Made by a program: the position numbers and the translations under genes. Of a stretch of DNA of 64,000 nucleotides, positions 57,127 to 64,000 are shown in pieces; position 1 is the stretch's first letter, and the number at the start of each line of letters is the position of its first letter. The stretch lies in NCBI RefSeq assembly GCF_901000735.1, contig NC_081545.1, positions 12,617,132-12,681,131 of the forward strand, given 5' to 3'. The stretch comes from Corylus avellana. Taxonomy: Eukaryota; Streptophyta; Magnoliopsida; Fagales; Betulaceae. Under the pieces are notes generated by a model. It did not search any database, was not told the DNA's origin, and saw only the letters and a program-made list of their open reading frames with translations.

Positions 57127-58147
57127 AGCTCCTATCTTACCCATTTGAACTTCAGCCACAGCAAAATGGGATAAATCAACTAAGTAGTTGGGTTGTGGGT
57201 TGTTGGAACTTGTGATTCATGGTTCTCGTATTCCAAATCAAGGTCTCCAATGGCCCCCTAATTCTTTTGGATGATTGGTTTGTCAATCAATCCATGAGAA
57301 TTTAAATAAAAACATATGACCTGTCAGTAATTAGGTCCTCCAAATATATTCTAAGAAATTTTACAACCAGTTATTTTTTCTTGTGAAGTTTTCATTTGAT
57401 TAATCAATTCAAAGAATTTAGTTGCATAATCTTTTTAAGAGATTAAAGTTTGATAACCCCTACATTCTTATCTCCTCAGAATACTTAAATCATATCTCAT
57501 GCTTCCTTAGCTCTTCTTGCTCTCATGCATCTTGGAATTATCGATTCTGACACTCCTATTTGAACCATTGAGCTTTCGACAAGCTTGTTGTGGATCAGGC
57601 ACTTGATAACCCCAGATCTAATATGAACCATAAATCCAAGGAAAAGAACAAAGTCTTTATTTTAATGCACAAGAAACCATAGTCTTTAATCTTTATTTCT
57701 CCCTCAAAGTCTTTTTTCTTTTTATCCAACTTTTTGCCCTTTAGCACTTCTGTAAACATGGCTCACATCCTGACTATGTTGACCAGATATTCCCACAAGT
57801 ATAAGACACAATAAAGAACGCTTAAAGAAGACAAAAGTATATAAGATCATTTGAAGAACTAAGAATGTTGCTACATTTTTCTGAAGAAAACTAAGTGCTT
57901 GCAATATGCTCTCTCTCTCTTAGAATATTAATTATATGATGAAATTTATCTATTTTTATCTGTTGAAGTGTTTAGGATAAGTAGTGATTTAACATTGTAT
58001 CAGAATAAAAGTCTTAAATTCGAACCTTGTCTCAGTGGTGGTTTAACACTCTCTCCCTCTTATTCTAGCAATACATATAATCTCGTATACTTCATTAATA
58101 TTATCAAAGATTAACAAGGGATAACCATTATAAAAAATTAACTAAAG
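57125..58147. other. No gene seen; intergenic DNA
   Basis: AT-rich, with a (CT)n run at about 57909-57920. No coding frame, RNA gene or element end is supported. Confidence 0.45.
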
Positions 58148-58689
58148 CTTTATTTGTTTCGGCATTTTTTTTTTTTTTCACAATTGAATAATGTAGAAAA
58201 ATGATTTCAGCTAAGAACATTTTTCAGCATTTGGCTCGTACTAAAAATCATCAAATATTTCTTATATTTTTATATAATCTAAGGAGTTATAATGAAGAGA
58301 GTATGCGAGAATATAAGGCTTTTAGGGATGAGTTTGAAATCTAGTGCAATTGCCTGCTCATATTGCTTGCAATTTCGTCAAACAATTGTGAGTGTCTTTG
58401 TGAGGCCCACCTGTCTGGGCAAGTGTTTGGCAGTCCGACACTTGTTAGGACAGGTAGGCCAATAAGAGACTCACTCACAATAGTTTGCCCGGAGGAGTGG
58501 GAAAGCGGCAAAAAATAGTTTACGCAAATGAAAAGAGTAAACTATTTTACGTCTCATGAATATTATTTTTATTGGCTAACTGAAAATATTTTAAAGTAGA
58601 CCAATATTTTACGCCGTACCAAATATTCAAAACTACGGAAAATACTTTCCAAAAAAACATTTTATGTTGTAAAAAAAACAGAGCCTTTT
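58148..58689. mobile_element. MITE, diverged member of the family in the ACX introns
   Basis: The left end GCTTTATTTGTTTCGGCATT and the right end TTTTATGTTGTAAAAAAAAC then AGAGCC form an imperfect inverted repeat like that at 26745-27190. The interior (58320-58510) contains a second, shorter inverted phrase (CACTTGTTAGGACAGG.AGGCC against GGCCCACCTGTCTGGGCAAG). Confidence 0.55.
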
Positions 58690-58859
58690 CATACTGCTGT
58701 GAACCGATACGGCCAGTTGCACAACAGTTTGTATGTCACATACTTTTGATTATGGAGAAGTTAAATTATTCTACATACACAATTGTCCATAAGGTGCAAA
58801 AACATGCAACATTCATTTGTGAATTGTGAATAGATAAAAGTGTTTTTGCACCTACGTAC

Positions 58860-58975
58860 GTGTAATGAAAATGACACAAAAAATGGATAAAAGTGTTGAT
58901 GAAAATGACATAAATTAAGGTTGTTTTATGAAAATCACATAAATTACGGTTGTTTTATGAAAATGACAAAAAAAA
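58860..58975. repeat. Short tandem array of ATGAAAATGACA units
   Basis: ATGAAAATGACA.AAA-type units occur at about 58864, 58899, 58927 and 58957, spaced about 30 bp. Non-coding. Confidence 0.6.
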
Positions 58976-59097
58976 AACGACATTAATTAGCCCCCTTTTT
59001 TTTTTTACAAATGTTGACACACTTTTTCTCGAAACTGGAAAAATGTTGATGATTTTGTGTTTACAATTAAGTGGAACACTTGATAGGAGACTTAATG

Positions 59098-59175
59098 CAC
59101 CACAAGAAAAATGGTCTTTAGCGACCACTTACATTATCAACGATGACTCAAAAGTTATCTCTCATAGTTAATTAT
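59098..59175 (+). mobile_element. CACTA-like transposon end fragment
   Basis: CACCACAAGAAAAATGGTCT then TTAGCGACCA resembles the conserved terminal CACTACAAGAAAA of plant CACTA elements. No partner end and no transposase. Confidence 0.4.
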
Positions 59176-59256
59176 CAGCGGCGACGACAATGTTTCCAGA
59201 GAAGCACAAGTTAATCAGAAATTGAGACCGAGTAATTGACAGAAACAAAGTTTTCT

Positions 59257-59610
59257 CTACATCTTTACCTGCACTTGTTGTCGTTGGATTATTGTGACAA
59301 TGTACTCCAAGATGATTGCATCACAGGACAATGTCAAAGGCCTATCTCTTGGCAGCCCAAACTCCTCTTCAGACAGTTTTAAGAGCTCTCTGAATATCTC
59401 AGTGTTGAGGCACAATAAGGGAATCATGAACCGTCTTTGATCAGCCGTGTAGACAACAAAATGGCCCTTATCAGCTAGCAATGAGCTGCACCTCTCTCTG
59501 CCCACATTTCGAATGGCCGCTGCCTGCACAATTATCTTCCTCTTAATTGTATTGTACATTTTTTTCTGCCACTTGATAAGTTTCTTGGAGCTGAAAATGC
59601 TGGGAAACAT
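59257..59610 (-). CDS. SAUR-family protein (small auxin-up RNA), 117 aa
   Basis: SAUR proteins inhibit PP2C.D phosphatases and so promote plasma-membrane proton pumping and cell expansion in response to auxin (family knowledge). The start is taken at MFPSIFSSKKLIKWQKK (59610), because a TATA box CCTATATAAAG (59655-59665, minus strand) lies 45 bp upstream; an in-frame ATG at 59685 is upstream of that TATA. The SAUR core runs GHFVVYTADQRRFMIPLLCL (about residues 48-67), then FRELLKLSEEEFGLPRDRPL and a C-terminal IQRQQVQVKM tail. A basic N-terminus KRKIIVQAA is typical. Intronless and complete, single copy here. LINE 5' sequence begins about 300 bp away on the other strand. Confidence 0.9.
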   Translation of the reverse strand: MFPSIFSSKKLIKWQKKMYNTIKRKIIVQAAAIRNVGRERCSSLLADKGHFVVYTADQRRFMIPLLCLNTEIFRELLKLSEEEFGLPRDRPLTLSCDAIILEYIVTIIQRQQVQVKM

Positions 59611-59654
59611 TTTGTTTGCAGGTGTTGTAATTGAAGGCAGAGAGAAATGGGTAA

Positions 59655-59665
59655 CTTTATATAGG
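59655..59665 (-). promoter_or_regulatory. TATA box of the SAUR gene
   Basis: CCTATATAAAG on the minus strand, 45-55 bp before the chosen ATG, leaving a leader of about 20 nt. Confidence 0.65.
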
Positions 59666-60054
59666 AATTCAATGCTTCTAGACACTCTAATAGTTGTAGA
59701 TTTTTACAAGGAATTACTGCATATATCCTCAGTTGATTGTGGAAAAGAGTTTAGTCGATGGCATCTAAATCCAGCTGTTTTCTTGCCAAACTCGCTTAAT
59801 ATTATAGTGATGACAAACCAGTTGCATTGATGCTGTCTACTTCACCACAAAATGAGGGGAGAAATAAACAAGAATCCAATGACATTAATTGATTTATGAA
59901 GTGGTTATGTATATCCTTTTGCATTAATAGACTCTTTTGGGTCACACTATGTTCTCTCTAGGGTCTCTCTGAACTAGAGGAGAAGGAGCATTGCACATTT
60001 GGTTTGTGCGTATCTAATCGACGAATCCTGTGAAAAGGAACATGTAGCGTGGTG

Positions 60055-61616
60055 ATGGCGGATGATCTAGCTGATATGTGGAGGAAGATTTCCCTCTCGG
60101 AGGAGGAAACCTTAGGAGTGGACTTTCATGAGGAAGCCTTTGAGGGACTTGTTCAAAAGGGCCAATCGTGTTTAGTTGGAAAACTCCTCTCAGATCATGT
60201 AGTAAGTTAGGAGACGATTCGATCTAAACTGATACAGGGATGGAAACCAAAGGGGCCAATGGCTTTTAAGGTTTTGGGTGAAAACCTTTTCTCCTGAAGT
60301 TTGTGAAGAGTGAAGACAAAAGACACGTGTTGGAAGGCAGGCCATGTATATTTGAGGGAACTCTATTCTCAGTCGAAGATGTCAATGGAAGCACTCACCC
60401 AACCGACATGGATTTTTCACAGGCAGCTTTCTGGGTACATATGTATAAGCGACCACTCGCCTGTATGGGGAAAGGAATGGGTCAGAGACTTGGGGCCTCC
60501 ATGGGAGAGGTTGAAGACGTGGATGTGAATGAAGACGGGGAAGGCTGGGGTGAATACCTCAGGGTGAAGATCAAAATTTGTACCTTGAAACCTCTTGCTA
60601 GGGGATGTATGCTGTGAATGAAGGAGAAGGAGATTTGGATTCCCTTTCAATTTGAGAAAGTACCGAAATACTGCTTTCAGTGTGGATTGATTTGTCATGG
60701 GAAGGATGGATGTGAATGTAAAGAGGAAAGGAGGAAACAGGGGGAAGAAACTATCTTCGAGTATGGTTCGTGGCTACATGCCACCTCCCCTAGATGGGGG
60801 ATGGAGAGGGAAAGAGGAAGAATGGGTGGGGAAAATTATCCACAGGAGGAGTGGGGTAGGAAAGAAGCTGGACGACAGTGGTGGGGCTCCCGGTGGGGTG
60901 CGTTCAACGGTGATGGTGATCGGAGTAACTCCGGTGATATGTTCCTGCATGGAGACCAACCACGTAAGGAATATCCAGAATTTGCGCAATCTTCTCCTCA
61001 ATCACGGGATTCTGTCCAGATCGGTAAGGAAAGCTGGGAACGTGGCGGATATTTTGCTGGAAGACAGACTGGGAGCGCTTGGGGAGCGGGGAAGGGGAAG
61101 AATGTTTTGGGAAAGAATATTGATGGGGATCACGGGGTATCACCCTAACGGCTGGGGGGAGTTAAGGGGGGCAAAGTCCATTTTTGAAATTGAAAATTCT
61201 TTCCTTAATGACAATGTTTTCCTCCCTGGAGCCGGTGGCGTTACTTTTGAAAGCCAAAAAGATATGACAGCTGTGCACGCACAAAGAAGGGAGCCCAATG
61301 GGTTCCATGTGGACATGTTAGAACTGGCCTAAAAGTGGATGGGGGTCAAAAGTTGGGCCCGGTTGGCCCAAAAGTAGCTGACCTAGCAGCCCTCCTGGCC
61401 CAACACATATCAAAGGGGACCGAGGGACCTCTAGCAAAGAAACGACAGCGGGACAAGTCAGCAGAAAAGGTGATTTCCGAAAGTTTGGCTAAGGATGATG
61501 CTAGCTCGAGAGCACCGGATGGGAAATGGAAGAAAAGGAGAGGAGAAGGCAATAACTCCAAAATTGTTTCTAATTTTTTGGCGGTGGCTGATGACCAGCC
61601 CCGCCGCTCATTATGA
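60055..61616 (+). pseudogene. LINE ORF1, broken
   Basis: It begins MADDLADMWRKISLSEEE, then LVGKLLSDHVVS with a stop at about 60208 and a shift at about 60295. FWVHMYKRPLACMGKGMGQR and GWGEYLRVKIKI follow. A stop at 60615-60617 precedes FQFEKVPKYCFQCGLICHGK DGC, a CCHC knuckle (C-X2-C-X4-H-X4-C, about 60670-60712). The polar C-terminal half is in two frames and ends ADDQPRRSL, like AGSQPRRPQ in the intact LINE. The stop TGA overlaps the ORF2 ATG. Confidence 0.85.
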
Positions 61617-64000
61617 GTATCCTAAGCTGGAATTGCCGGGGGCTTTGGGAACCCCTGGGCAGTTAGGGACCTTTGCCATATGGTGAAGGAGAAGCGACCC
61701 AAACTGGTTTTCTTAATGGAAACCAAGTTACCGACACAACGTATGGAGTGAATCAAAGTAAAAGCTAGATTTGGTAGCATTTTTGTGGTGGATAACGTAG
61801 GGTGCAGTAGTGGATTGGCGCTTATGTGGAGTGCGGATATTGGAGTGGAAATTCAAAATTATAACAGACGTCATATAAATGCTATTGTACAATCGGAAGT
61901 GAATGGGATTGAGTGGAAGTTTACCGGGTTTTATGGTCATCCCGATGTGGGAAAGAGGCAAGAGGCGTGGAGTCTTCTACGTCATCTCTCTTCTTTTTCT
62001 CTGAAGGCTTGGCTTTGTGTTGGAGATTTTAATGAAATCACCGAAGATGAAGAAAAATTCGGTGAGGTCCCTAAACCCAGATGGAAAATGCAAGCGTTTA
62101 GAGATACCTTAAACTATTGTCAATTGCATGATCTGGGATTCTCTAGTGCAAGATATACTTGGTGCAACATGCAACAGGGAGCGAACTTGGTGATGGAAAG
62201 ATTAGACAGCGCGACAGCTAGTAATGGCTAGCGGGATGTCTTCCCTGTAAGGAATGTCGAGATTCTGGCTAACTGTAGTTCTGACCATGCACCTTTGTTG
62301 GTAACATTCAGAAAATCTATTAGGAGACAGTGGAGAAGGAAGAAGAAATTTAGGTATGAAGCTGAATGGAACTCGGAAAAGGAGTGCCGAATTTTATTAA
62401 CAAGGTGGGGAAAACTAAACAATCGGGTGCAGGGGTGTGGAGAGTAGTTCGGCAAAAGCTGGTGGAGAGTAAGGTTGAGTTGGAGAGATGGGCAGATGCT
62501 AATAAATCACCCATTGATGGGCTCATTGATTCCAAAACACGTGAGCTCCAACAACTTCAACGGGAAGAAGGTGTTCCGAATTTAGTGAAAATGGGTCAAC
62601 TCCAAAGTGAAGTGAATGGATTAATCGAACAGAACGACACTCACCTTAGGCAGCGTGCAAAGGTGGCGTGGTTGAACTCTGGAGACAAGAATTCCAAATA
62701 CTTTCATGCATGTATCAACCAACGTTGGAGATCAAACGAAATTCACTCTATTCATGACGAGGAGGGCTTACTACACTCTTCCCCAGATGGAGTTGAGCAG
62801 GCATTTATTCTGTATTTCCAGAGGATTTTTCTGACCTCCAGACCGAGTGGTATTGAAGAAAGCTTGGAAACTCTTCCTCGATGAGTTACCTCGGAGATGA
62901 ACGAATGGTTACTTAGTGAGTTCACCGAAGATGAAGTGACTGCCGCTCTCCAACAAATGGCACCATTTAAGTCTCCGGGGCCCCGATGCTTTTCCAGTGT
63001 CCTTTTATCAAAACAATTGGGAGGCGGTGGGGAATGAGGTATGTAAGGCTACTCTCAATTTTTTTAGGATTGGAATTTTGGATGAAGATATTAATCACAC
63101 GTATATTGCTTTGATTCCTAAAGTCAATATCCCTACTCAGGTGTCTGAATATCGACCTATCAGTCTTTGTAATGTACTTTATAAAATTTTGTCCAAAGTA
63201 CTGGAAAATAGGTTGAGACCCATACTGCACATGATCATTTCTAGCAATCAAAGTCCATTTATACCAAGGAGACTCATCTTGGATAATATCTTGATTGCGT
63301 ATGAAACCCTACATACCATACAGTCCCGAATGTGGGGAAATGAGAGTTTTATGGCTGTTAAGCTTGATATGCGCAAGGCCTATGATCGTGTGGAATGCAA
63401 TTTCCTAAAAGCAATGATGGTACATATTGGCTTTGCTCCTAGATGGGTTGACTTAATTATGGCGTGTATTACCACTATCAAGTACTCAATCATTGTCAAT
63501 GGGCAGCCGGTGGGGTGTATCCGCCCATCTAGAGGACTAAGACAAGGGGATCCTCTATCCCCTTATCTTTTTCTCCTCTGTGCAGAGGTCTTAAGCTCAC
63601 AATTGCAGCAAGTGGAGAGAACAGGCCTCCTACGGGGTGTTTCCACTTCTCCGAGGGGGCCAAGATTGACTCACCTATTTTTTGCTGATGATTGTTTACT
63701 CTTTTGCAAGGCTAATTTGATCGAATGGCAGATTATGTCTGGTTTGCTTGAAACGTATGAAAAGGCCTCAGGGCAAAGGCTTAATAAAGAAAAGATGTCG
63801 GTTTTCTTCAGCAGAAATTCCAAACAATGCTTTCAAAATGAAATGTTGCAATTGATAGGCGTTCCGGCTGCCAAACGCTATGATCATTATTTGGGGCAAC
63901 CGGCCCTAGTGGGCAAGTCTTGGATACGGGAGTTTCAGCACATCACTGATAGGGTTCAAAAGCAGGTGAATGACTGGAAAAACAAATTCCTATCTCAGGC
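61613..64000 (+). pseudogene. LINE ORF2, endonuclease and RT, broken, partial
   Basis: MSILSWNCRGL starts at the ATGA overlap; a 1-nt shift follows within 50 bp. Endonuclease pieces: IEWKFTGFYGHPDVGKRQEA, LCVGDFNEITEDEEKFG (61785-62231), a stop, then NCSSDHAPLLVTF. Linker and pre-RT: VAWLNSGDKNSKYFHACINQ (62366-62884). A TGA at 62882 and a shift at about 62985 (SPGP/DAFP) break the RT start. From about 63000 to the window end the frame is open: TYIALIPKVN, LDMRKAYDRVE, RGLRQGDPLSPYLFLLC and HLFFADDCLLFCK (about 63670-63710; FADD retained). Confidence 0.88.

Larger units (their letters stand above)
59935..64000 (+). mobile_element. L1-like LINE, degraded, cut by the window end
   Basis: The 5' leader with CTCTCTAGGGTCTCTC (about 59953) resembles that of the LINE at 16780. 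ORF1 (60055-61616) and ORF2 (61613 onward) are recognisable over their whole length but carry several shifts and stops. It continues beyond 64000, so RNase H and tail are not seen. Confidence 0.88.

Noticed and set aside
1..64000. CRISPR arrays, bacterial operons, prophage or toxin-antitoxin systems
   Set aside because: None seen; all repeats are plant transposon, LTR motif or microsatellite type, and the genes are plant genes with introns.

Overview
The window is nuclear DNA of a flowering plant, most likely a woody eudicot (lineage not determined). The evidence is intron-rich genes with GT/AG borders, L1-like LINEs, Ty3/gypsy and Ty1/copia elements, TRIMs including a Cassandra-type LTR that carries 5S rRNA sequence, MITEs, a tRNA-type SINE and a SAUR gene. 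Only two host gene families are recognisable: a peroxisomal acyl-CoA oxidase of the ACX3 type, present twice, and one SAUR gene. Nearly everything else is transposon, much of it nested.

Layout. 1-3629: an old gypsy LTR carrying a solo LTR (942-2336, TSD GTCAC) and a TRIM (2767-3189). 4458-4922: foldback MITE. 5230-11027: the 3' two thirds of a minus-strand L1-like LINE (RT, zf-RVT, RNase H), broken by a 1.3-kb insert and by a composite 1,300-bp TRIM (8948-10247, TSD TAATA) with 5S rRNA-like sequence. 11128-22978: ACX copy 1 on the minus strand, with a nearly intact plus-strand LINE (about 16780-21786) between exon 2 and exon 1; three 100-base N runs bound and split this block. 23079-24030: LINE ORF1 on the minus strand. 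24949-31824: ACX copy 2, complete in 13 coding exons (2,037 nt, 678 aa). 31825-36493: intergenic DNA with MITEs and hAT-like ends. 36494-51535: a minus-strand LTR element split by a complete but dead plus-strand gypsy chromovirus (38780-50623), itself broken by two further LTR insertions and a SINE. 51536-59250: LINE tail, hAT-like end, copia remnant, SINE, MITE. 59257-59610: SAUR gene. About 59935 to the window end: a second plus-strand LINE, degraded and cut by the window edge.

Main points. (1) The outer ends of the ACX copy 1 block are N gaps, and the sequences beyond those gaps (RT part at 11027, ORF1 part at 23079) look like two halves of one minus-strand LINE. The copy 1 contigs may therefore be an allelic haplotig scaffolded into a LINE gap and not a real tandem duplicate. 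(2) The composite TRIM joins a 209-bp LTR family, a Cassandra LTR with 5S rRNA and what looks like a captured host promoter, leader and intron; removing it restores the LINE reading frame. (3) Two diverged LINEs both overlap ORF1 stop and ORF2 start as ATGA. (4) Several unrelated LTR families carry clusters of their own CG-containing palindromic motif. No prokaryotic-type system (CRISPR, operon, phage) is present.
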